Assembly (NCBI RefSeq): GCF_900113685.1
Contig: NZ_FOQG01000002.1
Span: forward strand, 149,374-213,373
Length of the DNA: 64,000 bases
Source of the DNA: Nocardioides psychrotolerans
GTDB lineage: Bacteria; Actinomycetota; Actinomycetes; Propionibacteriales; Nocardioidaceae
Reading direction: 5' to 3'
Shown here: positions 33,615 through 42,159 of the stretch, piece by piece
Position numbering within the stretch: position 1 is the first letter of the stretch
How the letters are laid out: the number at the start of each line of letters is the position of its first letter
Translations under genes and position numbers: made by a program
The notes under the pieces: model-generated
What the model was told of the DNA's origin: nothing
What the model saw: the letters and a program-made list of their open reading frames with translations, nothing else
The model's database searches: none

Positions 33615-35884
33615 GCCGGGCCGTCCCACGACGGCGGCGCGTCGGCCAGTGCCGTGCCCCAGGCCTGGGCGGGCTCGTCCGTGGTGAGGATCCGGACGAC
33701 ACCGGGCCGGGAGCCGGGGCCGAGCGAGAGCCACGACGCCGACGTAGGCACCCCGTCGACCGACAGCCCTGCGACGTGGCGCCCGGTGCCGACCCTCTCG
33801 ATGACCGTGACAGATCCGGATGACGGCCGCACGGTCACGGTCTCGAAGGCCGGCGGCGTGATGCCTACGGCGGGCGTGCCGGGCGTGAGGGGATAGAGAC
33901 CGAGCGAGGCCCAGACGAACCACGCCGACAGCGACCCGAGGTCGTCGTTGCCGGGCAGCCCGCCCGGGCCGAGGGACCAGAGGTCTCGCCGGGCGCGGGC
34001 GACCACGTCGGCCGTGCGGGCCGGCTCGCCGAGCCAGAGGTAGGCCCAGGGCGTGAGGAACGACGGCTGGTTGCCGAGCCAGGCATGGGGGCTTCCCGCG
34101 CCGGCGTTCAGGAACGTGTGGACCTCGTCGAGCCGGTCGACCACCGTGTCGCGCGGACCCAGCGAGGAGAGCAGCCCGGCCACGTCCTGGGGCACCGCGC
34201 CGAAGGTGTACTGCGTCGCGTTGCCCTCCTGGAAGCCGTTGCAGCAGCCGCCCGTGTCGATGTCCGGCGCCGGGAAGGCACCCGCGGCGTCGCGGGGCAG
34301 CAGCAGGCGGCGGTCCGGGTCGAGGAGTGTGCGCCACGACCGGCTGCGTGCGGCGAAGCGCTCCGCCACGTCGTCGCGACCAGCCGCCAGCGCCAGCCGG
34401 GACACGGCGAAGTCGTCCACGGCGTACTCGAGCGTCGTCGATGCCCCGTGCGGCTGTGGCCAGCCCCGCTCCGGCACGGTGTTGGGCACGTAGCCCAGGC
34501 GCAGGTAGTCCGCCAGCCCCGGCCGCGGCCGAAACCAGCCCTGGCCGGGGGCCCCGTCGGTCTGCTCGCCCTGGCGCACCAGTCGGGTGACGAGCGGGTC
34601 GAGCGCGAAGTCACGGCCTCCGAAAGCGTGCGCGGCAGCGATGAGCGGGGCGGCAGAGTCGCCGTTCATCACTCCCGTGTAGGACGCCACGAGGGGCCAG
34701 CGCGGCAGCCAGCCGCCCTGGGTGGCCATGCGCGCCAGCGAGCGGACGACCGCCGAGGCGACGTCGGGCCGCAACCACGCGAGCAGCGGCACCTGGGTGC
34801 GGTAGGCGTCCCAGCCGGCGATCGCGCTGTAGTGGCGCTCCCCGGGCGCCAGCCGCCGCGTCGTGCCGTCGAACCCGGGATAGCGGCCGTCGGCATCGCT
34901 GACCAGCGTCGGGTGCAGGAGTGCGTGGTAGAGCGCGGTGTCGAGAAGTGCTCGGTCCTGCGCAGTGCCGCCCGTGACCTGCACGCGTCCCAGCTCGCGG
35001 GCCCAGGCGGCCGCGGCGGTCGTCCGCAGGTCGGGGTATGACCAGCCGGGACGCTCGACCTCAAGGTTGCGCCGTGCGCCGGCGACGTCGACGAACGAGA
35101 CCGCGACCTGCACCCTGCTGGTCCCACCGTCGCGGTCCAGCGTCACCCAGCCTCCGGGTCGTGCGCCGCCCCAGGTGCCGTGGGCGAGCATCGGCCGGGC
35201 CAGCCGCAGCACCACGTGCACGCGGTAGTGCCCCGGAGACCCGCAGAAGCCGCCGCTCGTGGTTGACACGGCGATCTCCCGACGGCTCGGGAAGCTCACC
35301 TGGGTTCTGCGGGAGCCGGCCAGGCTGTCGCCGCCCTTGACCAGCAGTCGCGCCGTCCGTCCTCGGGGGAAGGTGAGCACGGCGAGGCCCGTGCGCTCGC
35401 CGGCGGCGAGGGCGACGTCGACGCCAGAGGCGAGTCGCGTGCGGTACCACCCCGGCCCGGCGTCCTCGTCGTCGTGGTCGAGCCCGGCCGTCGTGGCGGC
35501 CGGGTCGACGGGCAGCCGCCCCACGACCGGCAGGAACGGGACGTCGCCCATCGCAGGGCAGCCGGCCCCGGACAGGTGGGTGGCCGAGAAGCCGCGCACC
35601 CGGTCGTCCTGCCAGCCGTAGCCCGAGGCGGTCGCCGACGGACGCCCCTCGCGTGAGGTGGTCGTGTCGGGGCCGAGGTGGAGCAGGCCGAAGGGGCGCG
35701 CGGCGGCCGGCGTCGTGTTGCCGCTGTGCCAGGGCACCGATCCGCCCGTGCCCGTGAAGACGTCGACGTCGCGGCCGCCCGGGTCTGCGCGCGCTGCGGC
35801 GGCGAGCGGTGCCACGCCGCAGGCGAGCGCCAGCGCCAGCGCCACGGCGTACGCCGCGCAGCGGGTTCGTCCCCGGAGCGTCAC
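33605..35884 (-). CDS. Secreted GH92 family glycoside hydrolase (alpha-mannosidase type)
   Basis: A 759-residue exported enzyme. The GTG at 35884 gives a basic n-region and a signal peptide (AAYAVALALALACGV) cleaved before about residue 35. The mature N-terminus DVDVFTGTGG opens the N-terminal beta domain, and the catalytic part carries family 92 motifs: SGAGCPAMGDVPFLP, IAGWDAYRTQVPLL, GGCCNGFQEGNATQYTF and the base pair in LPGNDDLGSLSAWFV. GH92 enzymes are calcium-dependent exo-alpha-mannosidases, so it probably trims mannose from glycans or mannosylated proteins outside the cell. It is monocistronic and divergent from the cimA leader. Confidence 0.9.
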   Translation of the reverse strand: MTLRGRTRCAAYAVALALALACGVAPLAAAARADPGGRDVDVFTGTGGSVPWHSGNTTPAAARPFGLLHLGPDTTTSREGRPSATASGYGWQDDRVRGFSATHLSGAGCPAMGDVPFLPVVGRLPVDPAATTAGLDHDDEDAGPGWYRTRLASGVDVALAAGERTGLAVLTFPRGRTARLLVKGGDSLAGSRRTQVSFPSRREIAVSTTSGGFCGSPGHYRVHVVLRLARPMLAHGTWGGARPGGWVTLDRDGGTSRVQVAVSFVDVAGARRNLEVERPGWSYPDLRTTAAAAWARELGRVQVTGGTAQDRALLDTALYHALLHPTLVSDADGRYPGFDGTTRRLAPGERHYSAIAGWDAYRTQVPLLAWLRPDVASAVVRSLARMATQGGWLPRWPLVASYTGVMNGDSAAPLIAAAHAFGGRDFALDPLVTRLVRQGEQTDGAPGQGWFRPRPGLADYLRLGYVPNTVPERGWPQPHGASTTLEYAVDDFAVSRLALAAGRDDVAERFAARSRSWRTLLDPDRRLLLPRDAAGAFPAPDIDTGGCCNGFQEGNATQYTFGAVPQDVAGLLSSLGPRDTVVDRLDEVHTFLNAGAGSPHAWLGNQPSFLTPWAYLWLGEPARTADVVARARRDLWSLGPGGLPGNDDLGSLSAWFVWASLGLYPLTPGTPAVGITPPAFETVTVRPSSGSVTVIERVGTGRHVAGLSVDGVPTSASWLSLGPGSRPGVVRILTTDEPAQAWGTALADAPPSWDGPAQR

Positions 35885-35937
35885 GCGACGACCGTACGCC
35901 GACGCGGGGCCCCACACCGCCCGGATCGCGAGATCCC

Positions 35938-35966
35938 TGTCCACCTGCCGGTCGCCGTGGCACGAT
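35938..35966 (+). promoter_or_regulatory. Promoter of the cimA leader transcript
   Basis: TGTCCA (35938-35943) and CACGAT (35961-35966) are spaced by exactly 17 bp. The start would fall at about 35973, the first base of the leader ATG, making the leader peptide a leaderless ORF. Confidence 0.5.
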
Positions 35967-35972
35967 GGGCCC

Positions 35973-36002
35973 ATGCAGCACCACAGCATCATCATTCGCT
36001 AG
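35973..36002 (+). CDS. Isoleucine-rich leader peptide of cimA
   Basis: A 9-codon ORF, MQHHSIIIR, with three consecutive Ile codons (ATC ATC ATT) followed by CGC TAG. It is placed at the promoter start and is followed by a stem and a perfect intrinsic terminator before cimA, the enzyme that feeds isoleucine synthesis. When Ile-tRNA is scarce, ribosomes would pause on the Ile codons and alter folding of the RNA downstream, allowing transcription into cimA. The match between the sensed amino acid and the target pathway strongly supports the call. Confidence 0.8.
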   Translation: MQHHSIIIR

Positions 36003-36054
36003 CGCATCGAGCCCCGCCCGATGCGCCACCTCTCGCACTCCGAGAGGTTTTTTT
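36002..36054 (+). terminator. cimA attenuator: pause stem and intrinsic terminator
   Basis: Stem A is GCGCATCG (36002-36009) with CGATGCGC (36019-36026), starting at the leader stop codon. Stem B is CCTCTCG (36029-36035), loop CACTC, CGAGAGG (36041-36047), followed by seven T residues (36048-36054), a textbook Rho-independent terminator placed 45 bp before the cimA ATG. A separate antiterminator helix is not obvious; stalling on the Ile codons would mask the left arm of stem A. Confidence 0.85.
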
Positions 36055-36098
36055 GTGCCCCGATGTCCCCCCGATGTCCCCAGAACGAGAGATCACCG

Positions 36099-37691
36099 AT
36101 GGACCTGCACGGCGACTTCCACGTCTACGACACGACCCTGCGCGACGGCGCGCAGCAGGAGGGGCTCAACCTCTCCGTCGCCGACAAGCTGTCGATCGCG
36201 CGACAGCTCGACGGGTTGGGTGTGGGCTACATCGAGGGCGGCTGGCCGGGGGCCAACCCCAAGGACACCGAGTTCTTCCGGCGGGCGAGCCAGGAGCTGG
36301 ACCTGCGTCACGCCAAGCTCGCGGCGTTCGGGGCGACCCGCAAGGCCGGTGTGCGCGCTGCCGACGACCCCCAGGTCGCCGCCCTCCGGGACAGCGGCGC
36401 GGGCGTCGTGACCCTGGTCGCGAAGTCCCACGACCGCCACGTCGAGCTGGCGCTGCGCACCACCCTCGAGGAGAACCTCGAGATGATCCGCGACACCGTC
36501 AGCCACCTCAAGGCCGAGGGCCAGCAGGTCTTCCTCGACGCCGAGCACTTCTTCGACGGCTACCGCGCCAACCGCGACTACGCGCTCGAGGTCCTGCGCA
36601 CGGCGTACGGCGCCGGCGCCGAGGTGATCGCGCTCTGCGACACCAACGGCGGGATGCTGCCGCCGTGGGTCTCCGACGTGGTCCACGACGTCATCACCTC
36701 GACCGGCGTGCGCGTCGGCATCCACTGCCACAACGACACCGGCTGCGCGGTGGCCAACACGCTGGCCGCCGTCGACGCAGGGGCGACCCACGTCCAGGGC
36801 TGCATCAACGGATACGGCGAGCGCACCGGCAATGCCGACCTCGTCACGGTCGTGGCCAACCTGCAGCTCAAGCTCGACCGCCAGGTCCTCCCGGCCGGTC
36901 TGCTCGCCGAGTCGACGCGCATCGCCCACGCCGTCGCCGAGGTCACCAACTTCCCACCGGCCTCGCGCCAGCCCTACGTCGGCACGTCGGCCTTCGCGCA
37001 CAAGGCCGGGCTGCACGCGAGCGCGATCAAGGTCGACCCCAACCTCTACCAGCACCTGGATCCGGTCGTTGTCGGCAACGACATGCGCCTGCTGATCTCC
37101 GACATGGCCGGTCGCGCCTCGATCGAGCTCAAGGGCAAGGAGCTCGGCTTCGACCTCTCCGGCGACAAGGACCTGGTCGCGCGGGTGACCGGTCGCGTCA
37201 AGGAGATGGAGCAGCGCGGCTACACCTTCGAGGCGGCCGACGCCTCCTTCGAGCTGCTCCTCGTGGAGGAGGTGGAGGGTGCCCGCCCGTCCTACTTCGA
37301 GGTCGAGTCCTGGCGGGTCATCACCGAGACCCTCACCCACGCCCAGGTCGGCGAGGAGGCCGTCTCCGAGGCGACCGTCAAGCTCAAGGCCGCCGACGTG
37401 CGCTACGTGGTCACCGGTGAGGGCAACGGTCCGGTCAACGCGCTGGACTCCGCGCTGCGCTCCGCGATCGTGCAGGCCTTCCCGGCGGTCGCGAAGTTCG
37501 AGCTGATCGACTACAAGGTGCGCATCCTCGACCAGGGGCACGGCACCGACGCGATCACCCGCGTCCTCATCGAGACCACTGACGGTGCGTCCTCGTGGGT
37601 CACCGTCGGTGTGGGCCACAACGTCATCGAGGCGTCGTGGGGTGCACTCGTGGACGGGCTGACCTACGGGCTACGGCGCCATCACGGCTGA
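36099..37691 (+). CDS. cimA: (R)-citramalate synthase
   Basis: A 530-residue LeuA-family enzyme that condenses pyruvate and acetyl-CoA to citramalate, giving 2-oxobutyrate for isoleucine without threonine. The start at 36099 ([17 protein letters not shown]) follows GAGAGAT. The catalytic barrel shows [47 protein letters not shown] and [12 protein letters not shown]; a C-terminal regulatory domain (about 385-530) closes the protein. Sequence fits the CimA/LeuA3 group better than 2-isopropylmalate synthase, and the Ile leader agrees. It overlaps the convergent TetR gene by 21 bp. Confidence 0.93.
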   Translation: MDLHGDFHVYDTTLRDGAQQEGLNLSVADKLSIARQLDGLGVGYIEGGWPGANPKDTEFFRRASQELDLRHAKLAAFGATRKAGVRAADDPQVAALRDSGAGVVTLVAKSHDRHVELALRTTLEENLEMIRDTVSHLKAEGQQVFLDAEHFFDGYRANRDYALEVLRTAYGAGAEVIALCDTNGGMLPPWVSDVVHDVITSTGVRVGIHCHNDTGCAVANTLAAVDAGATHVQGCINGYGERTGNADLVTVVANLQLKLDRQVLPAGLLAESTRIAHAVAEVTNFPPASRQPYVGTSAFAHKAGLHASAIKVDPNLYQHLDPVVVGNDMRLLISDMAGRASIELKGKELGFDLSGDKDLVARVTGRVKEMEQRGYTFEAADASFELLLVEEVEGARPSYFEVESWRVITETLTHAQVGEEAVSEATVKLKAADVRYVVTGEGNGPVNALDSALRSAIVQAFPAVAKFELIDYKVRILDQGHGTDAITRVLIETTDGASSWVTVGVGHNVIEASWGALVDGLTYGLRRHHG

Positions 37692-38291
37692 GGGCTCGGC
37701 CGCGACCACGCGTCGTACGAGCTCGGCCCAGCCTCGCTGGATCCGGTCGACCGGGATCTGCTCGATGTGCGTCTGCTGATGGAGGATCGCGATCTCGAGC
37801 GGCGCGAGCAGCGAGGTGGCGAGGATCGGGACGTCGCCGCGCACCCCGAGCCGGGTCAGCAGGTAGCGCACGTGCATGGCCGCGAAGGACATGGCGGCGT
37901 AGGCCCGGGCGCCGGAGTGGCCGGCAGCGGTGATCAGGTCGGCGTGCTTGAGGTTGGTCTCGATGCGGGAATGGCCGAAGGCGAGCAGCCGCTCCATCGG
38001 TGGTGCGCCCGGCCCGAGCGGCGGCGGCCCTGAGAGCACGGCGGCCTGCCAGGCGGTCTCAGAGTGGTTGAGCAGCGCGGCCATCAAGCCCTCGCGGCTC
38101 TCGAAGCGCCGGTAGACCGTGCCCTTGCCGACGCCGGCCTTGGCAGCGACCGCGTCCATCGTGACGGCCTCGACGCCGCAGTGGTCCACCAGGTCGGTGG
38201 CGGCGCGCAGCAGTGCCTCCCGGTTGCGGGCGGCGTCGCTCCGCTCGGGCGGAGGGCCGCCCAGCAGGGGCAGCGACCGGGGCTCGCTCAT
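37671..38291 (-). CDS. TetR family transcriptional regulator
   Basis: A 206-residue regulator. The N-terminal helix-turn-helix is ALLRAATDLVDHCGVEAV then MDAVAAKAGVGKGTVYRRFE, followed by a helical ligand domain. It is divergent from an NAD(P)H-dependent FMN reductase gene with a palindromic site between them, so it probably represses that gene and senses a quinone or similar electrophile. Its 3' end overlaps cimA by 21 bp on the opposite strand. Confidence 0.88.
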   Translation of the reverse strand: MSEPRSLPLLGGPPPERSDAARNREALLRAATDLVDHCGVEAVTMDAVAAKAGVGKGTVYRRFESREGLMAALLNHSETAWQAAVLSGPPPLGPGAPPMERLLAFGHSRIETNLKHADLITAAGHSGARAYAAMSFAAMHVRYLLTRLGVRGDVPILATSLLAPLEIAILHQQTHIEQIPVDRIQRGWAELVRRVVAAEPSAVMAP

Positions 38292-38340
38292 GGCGGAAGC
38301 CTAGGGCGCCAGGAAAATTCCGACAGTCGGGAATAGAAAG

Positions 38341-38354
38341 CGGACTGCGGTCCG
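38341..38354. promoter_or_regulatory. Likely TetR operator
   Basis: The palindrome CGGAC-TGCG-GTCCG (38341-38354), extended by matching AAG/TTT flanks, lies 12 bp before the reductase ATG in the divergent gap. A weaker inverted repeat (ATTCCGAC-AG-TCGGGAAT) lies at 38316-38333. Binding here would block the reductase promoter. Confidence 0.6.
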
Positions 38355-38365
38355 TTTAGCCTCGC

Positions 38366-38947
38366 ATGACTACTCCCACCCGCATCGTCGCCCTCGTCGG
38401 CAGCCTTCGCTCCGACTCCCTGAACCGCCGCATCGCCGAGGCGCTGCGCGACCAGGCGCCCGAGGGCGTCGTCGTCGAGATCGCCGAAGGCCTCGGGTCC
38501 CTGCCGTTCTACAACGAGGACCTCGACGGTGAGGCCGTCCCCACCGCCGCTGCGACCCTGCGTGAGCTCGTCGGCAACGCCGACGCCGTCCTCGCCGTCA
38601 CCCCGGAGTACAACGGCACCATGCCGGCCGTGCTCAACAACGCCATCGACTGGCTCTCGCGCCCCTACGGTGTCGGCGCCCTCGTGGGCAAGCCGTTCGG
38701 TGTCGTCGGCGCCACCCCCACGCCGTACGGCGGCAAGTGGGCGCACGCGGACGCCGCTCGCTCCGCGGGCATCGCCGGCGCGATCGTCGTCGACGGCGCC
38801 GTCCACTCCCAGTCGGCCCTCGAGGTCGACGTGCTCGAGGACGTCGAGGTGCTCCAGCGCCTCCAGCCGTCGTCGCGTCGCTCGTGGCCTTCCAGCCGAC
38901 TGCTGCCTGAGGGCCGGTCAGGTCGGCGGAGCACCCACGGGCGGTGA
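38366..38947 (+). CDS. NAD(P)H-dependent FMN reductase / quinone reductase, frameshifted 3' end
   Basis: A flavodoxin-fold reductase (193 residues as read). The FMN phosphate loop is VALVGSLRSDSLNRR and the flavin-ring segment PEYNGTMPAVLNNAIDWLSRP, as in ChrR/YieF-type quinone and chromate reductases. Residues 1-167 are normal, but the last 26 are Ser/Arg-rich and unlike the family. A -1 shift at 38866 restores AVVASLVAFQPTAA and a stop at 38910, which also removes the overlap with the convergent SulP gene. So one base is probably missing at about 38864-38867, through mutation or sequencing error. Confidence 0.85.
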   Translation: MTTPTRIVALVGSLRSDSLNRRIAEALRDQAPEGVVVEIAEGLGSLPFYNEDLDGEAVPTAAATLRELVGNADAVLAVTPEYNGTMPAVLNNAIDWLSRPYGVGALVGKPFGVVGATPTPYGGKWAHADAARSAGIAGAIVVDGAVHSQSALEVDVLEDVEVLQRLQPSSRRSWPSSRLLPEGRSGRRSTHGR

Positions 38948-40669
38948 GCCGTGGCGGGCGGCGTACTCCTGCGAGTACGCCGCCACGGCGACAGGCAGCG
39001 TGGGGTAGAAGCGTCCGGCGCCGATGCGCTCCGTGAGCCCCACCCGGTCGAGGTCCACCCGGAGGTCCTGCTTGACGCGGGCCAGGGCGAGCACGACCCC
39101 GCGTCCGGCCAGCTCGGCGCGCACGTCCTCGAGGCTGTCGAGCGCGGTGAGGTCGACCTCGACGTTGCTCTCCATGTTGACGAGCAGCCACTCGACCGGG
39201 TGGCCGGTGCCCGCCGACTCCTCGACGGCGGCCAGTGCCCGGTGGCGGAAGTCCTCGGCGTTGGCGAAGAAGAGCGGGGAGTCGTAGCGGTAGACCACGA
39301 GACCGGACACGGTGGTGGCGCCGGGGTGGTCGTCCACGTCGTGCATGCCCGCGAGACCCGGCACGAAGCCGAGGATGCCGTCGTGGCCACGGGCCACGCG
39401 CCGGAGCAGGTCGAGGATCGAGAGCCCCACGGCGAGACCGATCCCCGGCAGGATCCCGAGCAGGAGCACGCCGGCCACGGTGGCCAGCACCAGCACCAGC
39501 TCGCTGCGGCGGAACCGGCCGGTCCGGCGGATCTCGGCCACGTCGACCAGCCGGATCGCGGCGTAGGTCACGACCCCGGCCAGCGCCGCGTCGGGGAAGG
39601 CCTCCAGCACGGGGCGCAGCAAGAACATCGCCACCAGGACGGCGACCAGGGCGACCAGGGAGTGCAGCTGGGTCTTGACTCCCAGCGAGTCGCCGATCAC
39701 GGTGCGGCTGCCACTGCTGCTGACCGGGAAGCCCTGGGTCAGACCTGCGGCGATGTTGGCTGCTCCGAGGGCGAGCAGCTCCTGGTCGGCATCGACGTGC
39801 TCCTGGTGACGTGCCGCGAAGGCGCGTGCGGTCAGCACGTTGTCGGTGTAGCCCACGACGGCGATGCCGAAGGCCGGCAGGGCCAGCTGGAGCACCACGT
39901 CGAGGTCGACCGAGGGGATGCCCGGCACGGGGAGCCCGGCCGGGATGGCGCCCACGGTCGAGATGCCGTGCGTCTCGAGCGAGAAGAGGGCGGTGACCCC
40001 CGCTGCCAGCAGCATCGCGATCAGGGGGTGCGGCCAGTGGGGCCGCAGCCGCTGCGCGACCAGGAGGCTGGCCGCGACCACCAGCGCCATCGTCGCGGTG
40101 GGCACGGCGACGTCGCCGAGGTGGCCGAGGACGAACATCACCTCGCTCACCGGGTCGTCGCCCTCGACGTCGATCCCGGTGAGACGGCCGAGCTGACCCA
40201 CGATCATCAGGACGGCGACCCCGGCGAGGTAGCCGACCAGCACCGGCCTGCTCAGCAGGTCCGCGACGAAGCCCAGCCGCACGAGCCTGCCCAGCAGGCA
40301 CACGATGCCGACCAGCACCGCCAACGCCGCCGCGGCCCCCGCGTAGGCGGCGGGGTCGGCCGCGGCGATGGCGCCGATGCTGGCCGCACTCATCAAGGCG
40401 GTCGTGGACTCCGGTCCGACCGAGAGCCGTCGGGACGAGCCGAGGAGTGCATAGACCAGCAGCGGCGCCAGCGCGGCCCACAACCCTGCGACCGGGGGGA
40501 GCCCGGCCACCGCGGCGTAGGCCATGACCTGGGGGACCAGGTAGGCCGCCACGGTGATCCCGCCGAGCACGTCGCCGCCCAGCCAGGCCCGGTCGTAGTG
40601 GCGCAGCACGTGGAGCCCCGGCAGGAGCCGGCCATGCTGACCGCGGTCGCGGGAGAGCTCGTGGGACAC
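38918..40669 (-). CDS. SulP family inorganic anion transporter with STAS domain
   Basis: A 583-residue transporter using the GTG at 40669 (SHELSRDRGQHGRLLPGLHVL); a TTG 12 bp upstream is possible. Ten or more membrane helices carry SulP/SLC26 features: LGGITVAAYLVPQVMAYAAV, ALLGSSRRLSVGPES and AAGLTQGFPVSSSGSRTVIG. The cytosolic C-terminus is an STAS domain (YRYDSPLFFANAEDFRHRAL). SulP proteins carry sulfate, bicarbonate or similar anions; no adjacent gene decides which. It is divergent from the amidase gene and convergent with the FMN reductase. Confidence 0.9.
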   Translation of the reverse strand: MSHELSRDRGQHGRLLPGLHVLRHYDRAWLGGDVLGGITVAAYLVPQVMAYAAVAGLPPVAGLWAALAPLLVYALLGSSRRLSVGPESTTALMSAASIGAIAAADPAAYAGAAAALAVLVGIVCLLGRLVRLGFVADLLSRPVLVGYLAGVAVLMIVGQLGRLTGIDVEGDDPVSEVMFVLGHLGDVAVPTATMALVVAASLLVAQRLRPHWPHPLIAMLLAAGVTALFSLETHGISTVGAIPAGLPVPGIPSVDLDVVLQLALPAFGIAVVGYTDNVLTARAFAARHQEHVDADQELLALGAANIAAGLTQGFPVSSSGSRTVIGDSLGVKTQLHSLVALVAVLVAMFLLRPVLEAFPDAALAGVVTYAAIRLVDVAEIRRTGRFRRSELVLVLATVAGVLLLGILPGIGLAVGLSILDLLRRVARGHDGILGFVPGLAGMHDVDDHPGATTVSGLVVYRYDSPLFFANAEDFRHRALAAVEESAGTGHPVEWLLVNMESNVEVDLTALDSLEDVRAELAGRGVVLALARVKQDLRVDLDRVGLTERIGAGRFYPTLPVAVAAYSQEYAARHGSPPVGAPPT

Positions 40670-40744
40670 GTGTCCAGTCAAGCGTGAGGTGGGGGCCGGC
40701 GGGGTGGAACGACGCAGAGTGGTCCTGGTCGCTACGGTCGACCC

Positions 40745-42136
40745 ATGGCCGAGCTGCACGACCTGACTGCCCTGGAGCAGGGTGCGTTGGTCCGCTCCGG
40801 GGAGATCTCGTCCCTCGAGCTGACCGAGCACTACCTCGAGCGCGCTGCACGCCTCGACGACGTCGGCGCGTTCGTCACGCTCACTCCCGACCTGGCGCGT
40901 GAGCGCGCTCGGACCCTGTCCGACGGTGCGAGCCCGCTGCACGGCGTACCCACCGCCATCAAGGACCTCAACCTCACCGCGGGCGTGCGGACGTCCTTCG
41001 GCTCACCGGCCTTCGCCGACTTCGTGCCCGAGGTGTCCGACGGGGTGACGCTCTCGATCGAGGCAGCGGGGATGGTGAGCATCGGCAAGACCAGCACCCC
41101 GGAGCTGGGCTCGCCCTGCTACACCGAGCCGGAAGGATTCCCTCCGGCCGTGACGCCGTGGGACCGCACACGCATGGCTGGGGGCTCCTCGGGCGGAGCT
41201 GCCGCGGCCGTCGCCGCCGGGCTGGTCCCCGTCGCCCAGGGCTCGGACGGCGGTGGGTCGATCCGGATCCCCGCCTCCTGCTGCGGACTCGTGGGCCTCA
41301 AGCCGACGCGCGGTCGCATCTCCGGCTTCCCGACGTACGGCGACCCGGTCGGCCTCTCCACCTCGGGCTCGATCGCCCGCACGGTGCGTGACGCGGCCGC
41401 GCTGCTCGACGTCCTCGCTGGTCGCCGTGCGGGTGACCCAACGTGGGCGCCTGCCCCGCGGGGGAGCTTCCTCGACGCCTGCGACCGCGAGCCCGGTCGG
41501 CTGCGGATCGCCCGGTTCGTCGAGCCCGTCATCGCCGACGTCATGGTCGACCCCGAGTGCGTCATCGCCTGGGACGCCGCTTCGCGAGTGCTGGAGGCGC
41601 TGGGCCACGAGGTGGTCGACGTGCCCGTCCCGCTGCCGCCCGAGGCGGTCCCCGTGTTCGAGACCTGCTGGGCGGTGCTGACCGCGCTGTCCGTCGTCCC
41701 ACCCGAGCGTGAGCACCTGCTCCGGCCGCTCACCCGGTGGCTCTCCGAGCGGGGGCGAGCCGTCAGTGGCCCGGACTTCGGGTTGGCGATCGCGGCGATG
41801 CGCCGCTTCGCGGCGCAGGCCCTGGGTGCGCTGGCGCCCTTCGATGCGGTGCTCACACCGACCCTCGCCGCACCCCCGCTGCCGGTCGGCGCCCTGCGCG
41901 ACGACGATGATCCGGCCGCCGACTTCGCGGCCCAGAAGGCCTTCACGCCCTGGACGTCCGCGTGGAACGTGACCGGCATGCCGGCGGTCTCGCTCCCGCT
42001 GCACTGGACCCCCGAGGGTCTGCCGGTCGGGGTGATGCTGGCCGCTCGGCCGGCCGAGGAGGAGCTGTTGCTCTCGCTGTCGGCGCAGGTCGAGGCGGCT
42101 GTGCCGTGGCACGCCCGGAGGCCTCCCCAGTGGTGA
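40745..42136 (+). CDS. Amidase (amidase signature family)
   Basis: A 463-residue amidase-signature hydrolase. The Ser-cisSer-Lys triad is visible: the lysine in PTAIKDLNLTAG, the cis-Ser in GGSSGGAAAAVAAG and the nucleophile in SDGGGSIRIPASCCG. The C-terminal part (TPWTSAWNVTGMPAVSLP) is typical. It resembles general amidases and aryl-acylamidases more than GatA, because no gatB/gatC genes are adjacent. Its stop lies in the first unit of an 11-bp triplication whose last unit carries the start of the next gene, so the two are likely cotranscribed. Confidence 0.9.
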   Translation: MAELHDLTALEQGALVRSGEISSLELTEHYLERAARLDDVGAFVTLTPDLARERARTLSDGASPLHGVPTAIKDLNLTAGVRTSFGSPAFADFVPEVSDGVTLSIEAAGMVSIGKTSTPELGSPCYTEPEGFPPAVTPWDRTRMAGGSSGGAAAAVAAGLVPVAQGSDGGGSIRIPASCCGLVGLKPTRGRISGFPTYGDPVGLSTSGSIARTVRDAAALLDVLAGRRAGDPTWAPAPRGSFLDACDREPGRLRIARFVEPVIADVMVDPECVIAWDAASRVLEALGHEVVDVPVPLPPEAVPVFETCWAVLTALSVVPPEREHLLRPLTRWLSERGRAVSGPDFGLAIAAMRRFAAQALGALAPFDAVLTPTLAAPPLPVGALRDDDDPAADFAAQKAFTPWTSAWNVTGMPAVSLPLHWTPEGLPVGVMLAARPAEEELLLSLSAQVEAAVPWHARRPPQW

Positions 42137-42159
42137 CCCAGTGGTGACCCAGTGGTGAG
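42127..42159 (+). repeat. 11-bp tandem triplication joining amidase stop and acetyltransferase start
   Basis: CCAGTGGTGAC at 42127, 42138 and 42149 (the last ending in G). The first copy holds the amidase TGA (42134-42136) and the third the GTG starts of the acetyltransferase gene (42152 or 42155). The period is not a multiple of three, so loss or gain of a unit would shift frames at the junction. Confidence 0.9.
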
